Shown here: positions 1 to 11,973 of the stretch, piece after piece
How positions within the stretch are numbered: the first letter of the stretch is position 1
How the letters are laid out: every line of letters starts with the position of its first letter
Assembly: GCF_041381155.1 (NCBI RefSeq)
Contig: NC_091140.1
Coordinates: 23,836,864-23,900,863 of the forward strand
Origin: Argopecten irradians
Lineage: Eukaryota > Mollusca > Bivalvia > Pectinida > Pectinidae
DNA length: 64,000 nt
Direction of reading: 5' to 3'
Made by a program: the position numbers and the translations under genes
Notes under the pieces: model-generated
The model's input: the letters and a program-made list of their open reading frames with translations, nothing else
Told to the model about the DNA's origin: nothing
The model's database searches: none

Positions 1-682
1 TCCGTCGAACATAATCATGGTCAAATCATGTCAAGATATAATAACATGAAAATACAGATACAAGACATCAATTTATACTAATATATTACCTGGTGCAAAT
101 ACAATATGTCACAATTATAGTATTAAATATCAATATTTAACAAACTATATGATGTAAAGTTACGTTGGCACATTGTACATAATTGTGTTATATAATATCA
201 TCTAAAATCCAGTACCATTATAAGTCAAAAATGTATTTGGAAACAATAAGATAACAATGGGCACAAATTCATTACTCGTGTTGTAATATTGTAAGAGAAA
301 ATGTACAATATTTTCAACATTTATGATAACATATAACATAAAATGGCATAATATTTTAATAATTTCAATATTAAAGTAATTATCACTCATAACATAATTA
401 GACTGTCAGTGGATGACAAGTAACAGTTACAAAGTATCACAGTTCAATTCAAAATATTATGAAAGCGTCACAGTAATATGATTTTACAAAAGACCGAATG
501 AAGGCTTACATTTCTGGTAGCCCGGTCAATCGTGGTTAGATCCTAGCTTCATCAACATAATTCTTCCTTGAAGTGAGGTATCGATTGTGACGTCATTACA
601 TGTAAGCAACACTAACTTACTTTTCCCTAAAAAATATATTATGTTATAATTAGTATCTAATCGCATTTCATTTAATTTACAG

Positions 683-2983
683 CTATATGAAAATCGCACG
701 TGCTCAGGGGAATGTCCTCCAAACAGAATGTGTATAACATTGTCAAGTCACCAAATTACGTGTGTTCTCACAGGTAAGGTACAAGTGATAAACAAGATTA
801 GAATTAGCAGTCTGCATGCATCACAAATGCTTTAACGTCATTGCATTGCCTTGATGGCAGTAGGTCAATTAGAAAAAATGTCATATCACCAAAAATGGAT
901 ATTATCAAAATAATCCAATATCAATATCATTAATGATTCGATTTTCTTGTTACAGTTTGAAGACCTATCAAACACTTAATAGCATAAGCCAACTTCATGT
1001 TAGTGAAATATCGATAATAATGCATAATTTGGTAGTTCCTTATCAACAATATCAAGCTAACTTACCTGGTAGAATGAAAATACACTTCTAATCATATATT
1101 TAATTATTTATTTTGGCTGTACCTGCGGCAATTACACTTGAACATAATGTCTTTTTTTAACAATGTTTTTGTATTCTTTTTTAAAAACACTGTGACTGAT
1201 ACAATAATATCATTATCAACAGAATGCATTGACCCCCCGAGTGTTCCATATGCCACTGTAAGTCAGAAGAATGTTGGCATTTCCCAAGATTCGGTTTACA
1301 CGTGCAACACCAACTATTACAGAACAGGACAGGGTGATGGGAAACTCACGTGTTTGGCTGACGGAACATTCACTGATATCGACTTTGTCTGTGAACTTAA
1401 ACGTATGTATACAATATTAATATATCTAATCTGTAAATGTAATCACATATATGTATTGCTGCAGAATCAATAGCAATGAAGTTAGTCCCAGACATGTCAT
1501 TACCTTGATAAATATAACTAAGAGAACAAAACAAAACATGTACATAAATTATATGCATGTGTTTCCTCAATGAAAGCAAATGGTTTTAATCATACTTTCT
1601 TTTTAAGCATGCACGACCCCCGGAGGTGTTCCTAACGCTGACCTTACGACCTACCAGTTACCTGTAGGTGAACAAGCTATTTACACCTGTCACTATGGGT
1701 ATTACCTTACAAGCGAACCTGCTAGTATAACCTGTCTGCTAGGAGGTACCTGGTCTTCGCCTCAATTCTCTTGTAACGAAATACGTAAGTTATTAAGTTA
1801 TTTTAATGTTAAAATCCTACGGTGCCATAGCAATTACTATATAAAGATTTCCCTGAAACTGTATATTTACTAACTGAATGTTTTTAATGCTGACATTTAT
1901 ATCCAAACTTTTCTGCAGCTATATTTCATTGTTTGATTTTCTAGTTTTTTCACACAAATGTACGTTTTCTTTGTTCGTCTTGACACAAATCTTATATTCA
2001 ACACAAATTTTATATCTGATTTTGATTTCTTTTTAGAAACAATCATCTGTTACTATATTACTCAGATTTTTTGACAACCTGTTTTTTTCAAGCTTGTTCC
2101 GTTCCGTCTGCTGTGAGCCACTCAAGTGTGACGTCTGGCTATGGTACCAGTGTGGGATCGATGGCAACTTACACCTGTAACTATGGTTACTCCATGTCTG
2201 GAACGAACACGCGCACGTGTCAACTTGGTGGTTCGTGGTCAGGTGTCTCCTTTTCATGTAACGAAATACGTAAGTCTTAATAAATCTTCTTTCCAATGAC
2301 GACAAATCACATGTCACATGTATGACATAATAAGAATAATTCAAACTCAAAATTGAGGAAACATCCAATTTCTGTGACGTTTTGGTGAAGTTGCAATCAT
2401 GTGATAAAAGTCAAAAAAGTATATGTATGTTTGACAATCATAAGACATATCTGAATTTGTATCTACAAAATGTACCAACATCTCTTTCACTCTTATGATA
2501 TTGATTTCTCAATTACAAAAAGAACGCATTAGTAATTGGTTTGGTTATATTGTTAAACGTCTCATTAAGTTACTGTTATCTGAGACAGTCCTTCCTTGTG
2601 GTTCACAAAACTCATATACTTCGGCACTTATGAAGGCATCGTTTACCCCTGATCAAAATTCTGTCTTAGTTTTATACAGTTTCATTTATTTTTGTCTATT
2701 TCATGAGTTTTGATGTGTTTTCACTGCCTTTATCAATCAGATCATAGTTCATTAATTAGATGTTTCATGATGCTTGATTTTCTTCCTTTCAGCATGCCCT
2801 TCTTCCCCGCCAAGCGTGTCCCATGGTTCCGTCACTAGCATCAATACCCATGTAGGGGGTCGGGCTTACTATGACTGTGATTTCGGATACGGAACCTCTC
2901 AAGATAAATCTGTGGTATGTCAGCTTGGAGGCCATTGGTCGGGTGTAGCGTTTGAATGCAAATTGCTTGGCTTATTCGGATGA
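683..2983 (+). CDS. Sushi (CCP) domain protein with PAN-like segment, 3' end (partial)
   Basis: Five exons splice in one frame: 683-773, 1223-1402, 1608-1784, 2093-2269 and 2793-2983 (stop TGA at 2981-2983). All junctions are phase 1, so each CCP module is one symmetric exon, as is usual for this domain. The first exon has a C-x3-C-x5-C-x9-C pattern followed by a hydrophobic residue (starting RTCSGECPPN), which resembles the core of a PAN/apple domain; this part is tentative. The next four exons each encode a CCP module of about 59 residues with four cysteines, the YTC and GY motifs, and the G-x-W before the last cysteine. Module 1 has Phe where Trp is expected (DGTFTD); modules 2-4 have Trp (GGTW, GGSW, GGHW). 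After module 4 there are only about eight residues, with no membrane segment or anchor, so the product probably ends as a soluble extracellular protein, perhaps an adhesion, lectin or immune recognition protein. The 5' part lies left of the window. Confidence -1.
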
Positions 2984-5904
2984 ATGACGCTAATACCAAA
3001 AAAAAACCACTACTAGTTAACGAGGAATTTACATCTTATCTATGCCGGTTCATTACCCATTGTTTACTCTTTATCTTGAGAACAAGGAATATGTCCAGGA
3101 AAGGAATATAATGGTTATGAATAATGAACGAATCTTTGATGGAAAATACCCCTTGATGAATCAGTTATATGTGTAATTGTCTGTAAACACGCAATGACCT
3201 TTTCATTCCAATGATGCGAGATAAATTTATATAAATCTGACTCAGTATGCTGTAATGGAAGTCAACGATTAATACACTTGTACTTGTGTCTGTGTGTTCC
3301 GACAGCTTATTTAACGTTCCGCTTTGTGATATTTTGAAAAATCACCTTTTCATACATTTGCATTGATTCAGTTTGCTGTGTCTCAAACAAAATGTGTTGT
3401 GACACCATACAAATATAAACATTTACTATGTTATGGTCAGCTTATCCGTGTTATACAAGATACACACGCTTAGTCAAAGGTTATGTTGACAATCAAGAGA
3501 AACTATTTCTTTGTTTCAGTGCTTGGTATTTTAATGGTCAATCAATAGTGAATGATCGTCAAATATGAAAGATTTTTTATGAAGGTTATTTTTCGATATG
3601 TGAGCAAAGTTTTGGGATCTACATTTTCACTATGTAATCTTAATCGCAGTTGGCATTCATTAGTCATTGAACTGCCGTACACTTATTATGACGTCATTAT
3701 TATTGTGACATCACAATTGCCGTGCAAGTGATTACGGAAGATGGCTGTTTAAAGGTCTGTTTTGTCGTTCATGATAATGATTTCTTTATCCATTATAGAT
3801 GCAAAATCTCTTGAAATTTCATCATAATGTTGTTCTCAAGTGTAAATATAAGTATTGAACTGCATTCAAGTGGCATTTATGTTCCTATATTCGGCAAATG
3901 AATGCATTTCAAAGCTTAAATGAACAACATTATATTCTTTTATCTCGGGCGTTCGACGTAATAAGTATTATATTCTGAAAAGAAGAAATGTCCCTTCAAA
4001 ACTAAAACATCAGCAATGTATGGTCAAGTGTCCTAAGTTCGTCAGGGACCTGTTTTCGTTATGTTTACAATTTTGCTTATATCTTATGAACTATCTCGTC
4101 ATTCCATAAAGAGTGTTGTCTGCCAAAGCAGATTTAATATAGGAAGATTTTTCCTGCTAAAAGGGAGTGTGTGCTATAACCAAGTGATTTTATAAAAACG
4201 ATGTAGCAATATACCCCAAAACGAAGGTATTTTCTGAATTCCATTTTAAATTAAACTTTTAAGCCCTACCTTCAGCGTTTGACTGTCTATGGACACTGAT
4301 CAGCAGTGAATCATGTGATTTATAGACCTGATTTTGGGTTATTATAAATTATTTCGGCGATTCAACTTACCCGAAATTTTTGGTGCGGTACTGTTGAAAA
4401 CATAACATTTTTCTATGTTAACAGATGTGTTCGCCACTTTCCATGACCAATATGTTTTCAAAATTAAAGTCGATGTAACAAGAAATTTTTAGCTTAAACA
4501 CGATTTCACAAGTGCCTGCTGCTCAACATTTACTAAGAATGACCTCAATTTCCGTAATACGCCAAACAGCCCCCCTGAAGAAAATAGGTCCCTGTGTCGG
4601 CCATCATCCAGCGACCGGCGGATAAAAATAACGAATTGATAGAGAACTTGTTGTACAAGTAAGACAAAATATTATTTATTTGTGTTGATAAAATTGGTAC
4701 ATTTTATTTCTGGCTGTTTTTTTGATATCCGAGAGGATTTGATTACCCTGACTAATATTGGTCCTTCAAGGGTATTTGATATTGTTTATATAATCATAAG
4801 TCATCAATATTACCATATTATTCCATACGTTGTATATATTATATATGTAGTTCTTATCACAATATAATGTGAACCCCGTGAATACACTACGAAACATCTG
4901 CATAACTTGTTTAACTTCGATGAAACTCCAGATTAAGGTATGTGTCGTTTTAAAATCACATGTACATATTGTGTATTAGCTCATTTGTGAAATATAATAA
5001 ATATTTCAATTTTAGTTTTGTTTTGAATAAAATGTGCAAAGAACTGCTAGAGACATTAGGAAAATACAACACTCATTTCCGTTTATCCAAGGTTCTAGCG
5101 CATATACATATATACATTATTGATTTTAAAACATATTTAGCTTTTGAAATATTTACTCCTAATGTTTATGCTTGACAGCGTTCATTAAGACTATTTTTCT
5201 TCAATGAACATGAATGATTCAGCGTAAATGTAGCCTGTCTTTACACTATGGATTTTTTTGAATAGGTTGTTTGTTATTTTTTTGGGTTTTTTTTTTTCAA
5301 TGATGATATTTTTCAAACTAGGATTCGCCTGTACAATATTAGCTTGTTTTTACCGTAACATGATATACCATCATTGTCATACGTCTGGTTTTCATGCATT
5401 ATTAAATGGCTCGATGTCGTTTATCATTTGTATAGTAATGCAGGACATCGCGAAAGTCCTAGCCGTTATCTTACAAATATATCAAAGAAAAATGAGCATA
5501 CTGGATAATCGATTTGGAATATGTTTTTCATTTGATGTAGAGTATCACTTTGTATAAGGTGTAAGAATATCATGACAAGAAGGGATCTAAATCAACATTG
5601 ATGTCGCAACGCACCTGCCACGAAGATGCTCGACACTGATGGAAACAGATGTATTTAAGAATTAAGAAAGAAAAATGCGGAGAGCCTTTTATGTTTATTT
5701 GATAGTGACATTTTTGTAAAACACGCATTGTTTTGTGTCATAATCCAATAAAAAGTCATTCAATTATGATTCTTCATTTTTTATTGGAAGTTTTATTTTA
5801 CAACTAAGAAAATATTGTCCAAAGAGATGCGCAGAGCATGTTCGTGAATTATTTGATTGTTTTCAACTATTTGGCTACTATTTAATGACAATAAAGATGA
5901 TGCT
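2984..5904. other. 3' flank of the sushi gene, no second gene seen
   Basis: This AT-rich stretch has only short, low-complexity open frames with no recognisable domain and no convincing splice partners. AATAAA signals occur at 4996-5001, 5026-5031 and 5747-5752. The last sits in a context that could end a long 3' UTR, but no signal lies close to the stop codon, so the true transcript end is uncertain. Confidence -1.
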
Positions 5905-6098
5905 TTTGTTGTATTGATTAAACGTCCTAACAACAGCCATTGTTATTAAAGTACATGGCATGTTTAGGAGGTGAATTAAAGTCGGAGTACCTTGAAATAC
6001 CACCGCCCAGCGGTCAGGATGTGGGAACCGCCCACATGGGATTCGAACTGGCGACGCAGCGGTAAAGGGCTTATGACAATATTGGGACATTTTAAAAA
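5905..6098 (-). repeat. SINE copy, tRNA-related, mollusc V-SINE/RUDI-like
   Basis: The minus strand carries a polymerase III B-box-like GTTCGAATCCC within the segment at 6035-6055. The plus strand shows the blocks ACGTCCTAACAACAGCC, a central stretch with GTCGGAGTACC, and CCCACATGGGATTCGAAC in the order typical of the abundant molluscan SINE. A second, diverged copy with the same block order lies at 56447-56625. Assignment to the V-SINE superfamily (RUDI) is from memory of consensus features, not a search. Confidence -1.
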
Positions 6099-6387
6099 TG
6101 CTACTCCGCATGCGAATTTTAATTTGTATTGAATAAAAACAGGAACAGAGAGTATTTTTCTTCAGTAACAAAAGTTACTTGATTTACACTATTACCATCG
6201 CTTCATTCTTATTTTACTTCTATATAAAGGTATTTAAAATAATAAATGACACTATGCCCTATATGAAATGAGGTAGTGGTTGCGCAAACAGCAAAAGCAA
6301 AACAAATTACTTTATATGTATTTTTGTTAATTTAGCATGTATATACACGATTAAACATCGATTATTGTTCAAATGATAGATATTATT

Positions 6388-6436
6388 TATGCTCTGTCAG
6401 AGGTGGACCATCATTAATCACCCGGCCACCGCATTG
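6388..6436 (-). repeat. Possible SINE end fragment
   Basis: The short block around CCCGGCCACCGC at 6420-6432, preceded by CAGAGGTGGA, resembles the terminal part of the same SINE family that is missing from the copy at 5905. It is too short for a firm call. Confidence -1.
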
Positions 6437-6947
6437 GTAATGCATGTCATAATATCTTGATATTTCCGCGTAAGGACGTAGGAATTCGTTTCTTAAATCA
6501 GATATATAGAATATAGCAAATATTGATAACATTTCTTTGATGTATAATGAGGATATTTACTTTATGTCTACAACAACTCTTTTTTGTGTAAAAATATTGA
6601 ACGGCTGACGTTTTTGTCAATAAATCATTTAGCTACCAGTCAAAGAAGAAATTAATAATAGTTTCTTCATATAATTTTGAAAAAAAGCTCGATAAGTATT
6701 GAACAATTAACTATGATTGACACCTTTACGATATCATGATGAGATGTAGTTTTGCGAAGGTCGAGATCGGTCGACAGATATAGGATGATTAGCAATGTAC
6801 AATGTACAATCTTTAGTTATTGATTCGGTCCCTTCCGAATGCAATGTGCGAGAATGAAGTTTAGATTATATCATGATTTATATGGATATGACAATCGACT
6901 TTGTTTGCTTACATAAACCTGTATCATAATTATACACCAAATAGCCG

Positions 6948-7110
6948 GTTAATATCGCGATTTTGTGGGACATTGCTTTAATTGCGAAAATATGATTAAC
7001 AAGATCTTTAATAATTGTACTCTTATATCTCAATCGCGAATTAAAAAAAAAACACTGAAATTTCCTCGAGTCAAAATCGTGAAAAATTTCGACTAGGGTA
7101 AAACTTTAGG
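6948..7110. repeat. Degenerate dispersed repeat with CGCGA motifs
   Basis: It begins with GCCGGTTAATATCGCGATTT and contains several further short 'tcgcga / tcgtga' blocks (AATCGCGAATT, AAATCGTGAAAAATTTCG). The start is similar to the arm of the inverted-repeat element at 11534-11690 (GTCGGTTATTTTCGCGG), so the two are probably old relatives. Confidence -1.
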
Positions 7111-7289
7111 TCTAGTACACCATAGTAAAACTTATTTCAAAGTATATGAGAGTTTGATTTAATTAAATTCCATACTGTAGTATTGTTATTAAACCCAACA
7201 ATTCATTCTGCTAATGTGCTTTTGGTTTTTTTTATATATTTGATATATGTCATGCTGAATTATTAAATATGATGTTCTACAAATTGTTA

Positions 7290-7460
7290 TTTCATTTTTC
7301 TAATTATATTTGGTCACATTTTATGTCATTTTTCCAATTATATTTGGTCACACTTTATTTCATTTTTTTTTTTCTAATTATATTTGGTCACATTTCATTT
7401 CATTTTTCCAATTATATTTGGTCGCACTTTATTTCATTTTTTTTTCTAATTATATTTGCT
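7290..7460 (+). repeat. Tandem repeat, about five units of 33-39 bp
   Basis: The unit is built on TTTCATTTTTCTAATTATAT followed by TTGGTCACATT. Units alternate between a CTAATT and a CCAATT form and between a short and a long T-run, giving a higher-order period of about 72 bp. The open frame through it (7269-7508) is only a translation of the repeat. Confidence -1.
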
Positions 7461-7811
7461 AGTACGAATCTTAATATTCAAATAATCACCACAGTCATAT
7501 CCGATTAGTCGTTACCCAAATAACCTATAAGTTCGCCATTACTGGTAATAAGGTGGCCTTTGGTCGATAGACCAGATTATTCCGCCTAGACTAAGCTGCA
7601 CATTGATTTAGGAAACCATTAGAGACAATTCAAGACATAACGACTAATCAATATTCATGGAAGCAATGGGACTACCATGTGCAGATCAACACTAGATTAT
7701 CTACTGAACGGAAACTGAAACACTTCAGACGGAATTGGCGTCAGTATTAAAAGATTTTCTTCAAAATAGTGTATTAATAATTTGTAGTTTTGTTTACTTA
7801 TTCATTATCTC

Positions 7812-7985
7812 ATACAGTAAAACATGTTTATACCGAACATACTTACAACGAATTCATAGTGATAACTTGGTGATTTTCATTCCCTAACAAGGATCATATC
7901 AGATGTCTGTAATAACGAATCATAATTTTAACGAAGTGATTTCGTTGATCACCAGAGGTTAAGTATAACCGTGTGTTATATTGTA
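7812..7985. repeat. Dispersed mollusc-type repeat (degenerate)
   Basis: The text 'acatgtttataccgaacata', 'acaacgaattcatagtgata', 'ttcattccctaacaa' and a later block with 'aacgaagtgatttcgttgat' has the look of a widespread molluscan dispersed repeat built on degenerate 'acaacgaa' units. It is recognised by pattern only, and its boundaries are approximate. Confidence -1.
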
Positions 7986-8231
7986 CTAAACTTATCAATC
8001 AAAAAGTTTTCAAAGCTTGTCGAACAACAGACTAGCTTTGCACAAATGTTTTCTGGAAAAGAAAATAGGACTGCAGTATCTAGATTTTCTGTTAAATGTT
8101 TTAATTGCTGTTGAAAATTTTGTTTTTATTTAATCCTTTGGAATGAAGTATGGTAGTTACCTTATGCCCCATCAATAATGTGATGATGGTGGAGTAGTAA
8201 ACACGGCGGTAGATAATTACGATGAAGATGC

Positions 8232-8345
8232 TTACTGTAAATGTGGAAATTTACACGAGTGGAAAATGTTCTCTTTTTACGCGAAGGACTTGTTATCGCG
8301 AAAAACATCCGCGGGCGTACTATTTGGTGTATTTATGAAACTATG
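8232..8345. repeat. Dispersed repeat fragment ('tactgtaaa...tcgcgaaa')
   Basis: TACTGTAAATGTGGAAATTT, then GCGAAGGACTTGTTATCGCG, then CATCCGCGGGCG and a 'gtatttatgaaactatgtaa' tail follow the layout of a short interspersed element that is common in bivalves, with CG-rich arms in an AT-rich core. No terminal repeats or target duplication could be fixed. Confidence -1.
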
Positions 8346-8582
8346 TAACAAAATGTCAACAAGTGTATTCATCGTGAAGACAATAACATCGTGAAATGTC
8401 GCAGAATTAAAAACTCACGCAATACATCATGATGATGTCACAACTATTAGTTAGTGTGAATGAGTCTTTTTCTACAATGTTTTGTAATATATATATAAGA
8501 AATAATAAAACTTCTAAAAATAGATTGGACGATTATGTACATTTACGAGTAATTGTGATAATTCTGTCAACGATACATATTC

Positions 8583-8735
8583 AACCCTGTCTATAAAGAC
8601 CATCCAAGGGACAGAGAGAAAATAGTCTTAATAACCAATCTGTTTTATACAATGGTTGCATCGTGTTGAAATAAACATTTGGGACCCCTGAAAAGTGGTC
8701 CTCATAAGTAGGTGATCTTAATACAGGGGTGTTCA
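8583..8735. repeat. Dispersed repeat with internal degenerate units
   Basis: The stretch repeats variants of 'ataaagaccatccaaggga', 'agtcttaataaccaatctg', 'gtggtcctcataagtagg' and 'gatcttaatacaggggtg'. This kind of internally repeated block (data, gap, 'gtggtc...aata') is frequent in molluscan genomes. It is non-coding. Confidence -1.
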
Positions 8736-9140
8736 CTAAGAAAGATTTTTATACAATTAATCTTTGGAACCATGGTAAAACCCTGAATAATCCAAGTTAC
8801 CCAAGTGATTTAACCGAAATGTATAGTAATAGTTTTGGAACAACAATTTTAAATCTTCGTTTCGCCTCAAAAGAGTTCGAGCTAACAAGATTCAATAAGG
8901 TATTTTCTTTCATATCTACGGGTGCAATACTGGCTGGTCTAGGGCAATACACTCATGCTGCCTGAAGCTGTATTGCATGGCTACCCATGCAATAAAGCCT
9001 CGTGACGTCACGGCGTCAACAATATGTCTAATTCCTCCGTCAAATTTTTAAAAAAAATCACAAACTTGACCAATTTTACTTTAAAGGATGCAAACAACGG
9101 AATTTTTGTTGAAAATATCACGTAATGAAAAATTGACTTT

Positions 9141-9395
9141 CAGCCGTGGATTTCTTCGATTTTATTTCAAAATGGCGGGATATTATAGTTGTAAAATTGC
9201 AATAAAACGTCGAGGTATGAAAGAAAAATACTCTTTCATAAGTGGATATGAAGGATAGGGATATTCTACCCTCAGGATCACAAAAAGTTGCAAAACCCTC
9301 GGCAAGCCTTGGGTTTTACTACATTTTTTGACCCTCAGGTAGAATATCCTTATCCTTCATATCACATATGAAAGAGTCTTTTATTATTTATCCCT
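9141..9395 (+). repeat. Foldback repeat, copy 1 of a family also at the right edge
   Basis: An inverted repeat pairs 9230-9285 (…GATATGAAGGATAGGGATAT…) with 9335-9385 (…AGAATATCCTTATCCTTCAT…). Between the arms lies CCCTCGGCAAGCCTTGGGTT. The 5' part (CAAAATGGCGGG, then AAACGTCGAGGTAT, then AAAAATACTCTTTC) is shared with the reverse complement of 63795-64000, so this is a dispersed family. Confidence -1.
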
Positions 9396-9480
9396 GACTG
9401 TGGGATGGAGTCATTATATCAATAGCATGTTTACTATAAATGATCTGCCATACTAAATCATGTTTGTCATTCAATACGTC

Positions 9481-9627
9481 GAGTTCGAGATACCAAAACG
9501 ACGACTGTAAAGTACGATTTACAGCTGATGAGTTCCGCCTTCCGGTGATTGTGACGTCATGTTCAGGCGTGACTTCTGAGACTAATCGGCGGTAAATCGT
9601 ACTTTGTCGTTTTGGTATTTCGAAACC
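9481..9627. mobile_element. Short inverted-repeat element (MITE), copy 1
   Basis: The left arm at 9481-9525 (with ATACCAAAACGACGACTGTA and AGTACGATTTAC) is complementary to the right arm at 9591-9627 (GGTAAATCGTACTTTGTCGT then TTTGGTATTTCG). The core has GGTGATTGTGACGTCAT. A related, diverged copy is in intron 3 of the cyclin G gene at 49105-49275. No clear target duplication was found. Confidence -1.
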
Positions 9628-9902
9628 CCCGTATTAGAAAATATTTATCAACATTCCAGAACATGATTGAATGTGGAAATTGCTTTAAAACGGGAAATGT
9701 GTTCGTTTAGCAGGAAAACAATCCTGAAATACATCCCTCGATCTTTAGCAGAAACCCTTAGGATATTTTTTCATTATGCCGCGGCTATTAACTACAGCTA
9801 CACATCCCTCTATCAGTTCGCAGTATCATTAGGGGGCATTATTACCGTCTTATCGCTGACGTATGTGATGGTCAGTGTGATAGTAAATGGTACAAACAAC
9901 TG

Positions 9903-11533
9903 ACAAACTGGCCTTGTATTCACCGAATTTCTGAAGCATCCGACATCAGTCGTACCTGACACGTGTAAGTATACATTATGTCTTGTGTATCATCGATTTA
10001 GTATTTTAATTGTTTGCTTTTAAATAATTGAAAACGTGTATAGTTCGATAGTAATATTTGTTCACACTTCTTTCGATTCAGATTACAATTATGGAAGCGT
10101 ATTATTATCTACATCTCTTCTTGTGCTACCATGTCATTTTCTTTTGGAAATGATATATAATGACGTTGTTCTTATTCAGACTGGTATTTACTTTAAAAGT
10201 GTAATTCTTAAACATATTTTCGTTTGAATTCTAACGCATAACGAGATATTTAAACATGCGCATACATAGATGTATCATACAGTATGAAAAGGAACCGGTC
10301 TGTAACACTTTTTGTACTAAATTGTAATAAAAAAAAAATGTTGATATGATTAAGCAGTTGTGTTAGAATAAATAAGAACATGGTTTGCAATTTAATTTTT
10401 ATGTCATCATTCGATAAACTAATTAAATCAAGAATGCCAGCCTCCAAGTAAAGTCAACAGGGCTTTGCGCCAGGTGAATCAATGTGAAGGTATATCGTAT
10501 CCCAAGCCATCTCTGAGTAACATTTCTGCTAAAGCCTCATAAAAACAGTAAACGTGGAAATGGTCGCGAGGGGAGATAAACGGTAATTATGTAACTTTTT
10601 ATTTGTGTATTTACGAAGTTACTGGGTTACTTTGTCGTAAAAAAACAACATTAAAATATCGTGAATAGCGTATATCTACGTTCATATCAGTAGTTGAAAT
10701 CAATCAAGTAATGCTATAAATACAGTGTATATGCCAATTGGTAATATTTAAGTAAAAACCTAAAAAAAATAGAAAGATCGAGATTTAGGGAATTCATGTT
10801 TTTTAGTGAGATAAGAAGATACCGATAATTTTATACAGAAAAACTAAACTTTTTTGACAGTCTATTTAGTGTGTGCATTACGACCTTCTGTGAGTTAATC
10901 GGTTAACATACGTGTAAGGAATTAAATTATTTCATTTCTTTGAACCTTACGGTTCATCAGGAAAGGTGTATGATTATATGCAGTGCAAAGTGCAACAAAA
11001 TTTAATTTACAATGTATGGAACACATAGATACATCCAACTCGTACATGACCGCTACGCTAGTGTAGAGGGTGTTTCTACTTTTTTTTCTCGTATTAGCAA
11101 ATATATGTGCCTTTGACACCAGTAAATAGCTATGGTAAAGGTTAGCGATTAAAACAGCTCCTCTAATGTTAACTTAATTAAATCAGATTTAGTAAATTGT
11201 TCATTATGTATTGTTTTGTTTTATTATTGGAAAGTTTGTCACGATGTTTTGGCATTTCAAATTTATTCAATATGAACCATGATGCATTTTATCACCTAAT
11301 TCAAACCAAGTTGAGACGGTTACTTTAATTCGCTGATTTTGATTCATGACATAAGATTGTCTATTTTATGACGTCAAAATTAAGGCATATTAAATATTTT
11401 GCTTCTATTACGCTAGTCAGGCAAATTAATATAATTACTTTCAACTTTCAGTTGAATAATATAGCACCGTGATGTAGAATAGGGGATAGTCATAGTCCGC
11501 TAATGACATGCTGTATATATACTGTATACTGAA
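9903..11533. other. Intergenic, no gene seen
   Basis: The stretch is AT-rich with only short, low-complexity open frames. None shows a domain, signal peptide or flanking splice signals that join to the receptor gene downstream. Confidence -1.
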
Positions 11534-11690
11534 GAGTCGGTTATTTTCGCGGGTCCAATTTGCGCGATTTGAAATTAAAACAAGAAATAAGTGGATTCAA
11601 ATTTTCGCAATCAGGCCATAAAGGTATATTTATTTATTTTTTTTCAAATTTAGCGGATCAAAAACCGCAAAGTAACCGACCAGTATTTAG
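11534..11690. mobile_element. Short inverted-repeat element upstream of the receptor gene
   Basis: GTCGGTTATTTTCGCGGGTC at the left pairs with GATCAAAAACCGCAAAGTAA plus CCGAC at the right, forming arms of about 25 bp. The unit of roughly 150 bp lies about 300 bp 5' of the receptor start codon and could be a MITE. Confidence -1.
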
Positions 11691-11973
11691 GTAGACCATT
11701 TTTATGATAGTTTTGGAAAGTGAGGTCGCTAGTTTGTAAAATAACGATAGAAATTTCGCTATATTGCGCTATTTTGAACTAAATTGATCAACAGATACTG
11801 AAAAGCGTAACATGGACTAAGTACTGATTTGCGAGAATAACAAAAGATGTGGAATACTTTAACTGTGTTTATAAATGAGATTAGCAAGGGTGTTCATTTA
11901 TATTTACATTTCACTTACATAGCAGATTATTGGAGGCCATTGCTAATCTATATAACTGGACTGTTTTCAGACA

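Noticed and set aside
5990-6070. tRNA gene (B-box-like sequence)
   Set aside because: There is no cloverleaf or anticodon arm; the block belongs to a SINE.
5878-6171. Minus-strand frame of 97 codons
   Set aside because: It is a translation through the SINE at 5905-6098.
7269-7508. Possible small membrane protein rich in Phe
   Set aside because: It is encoded wholly by the TTTCATTTTT/ATTATATTTGG tandem repeat.
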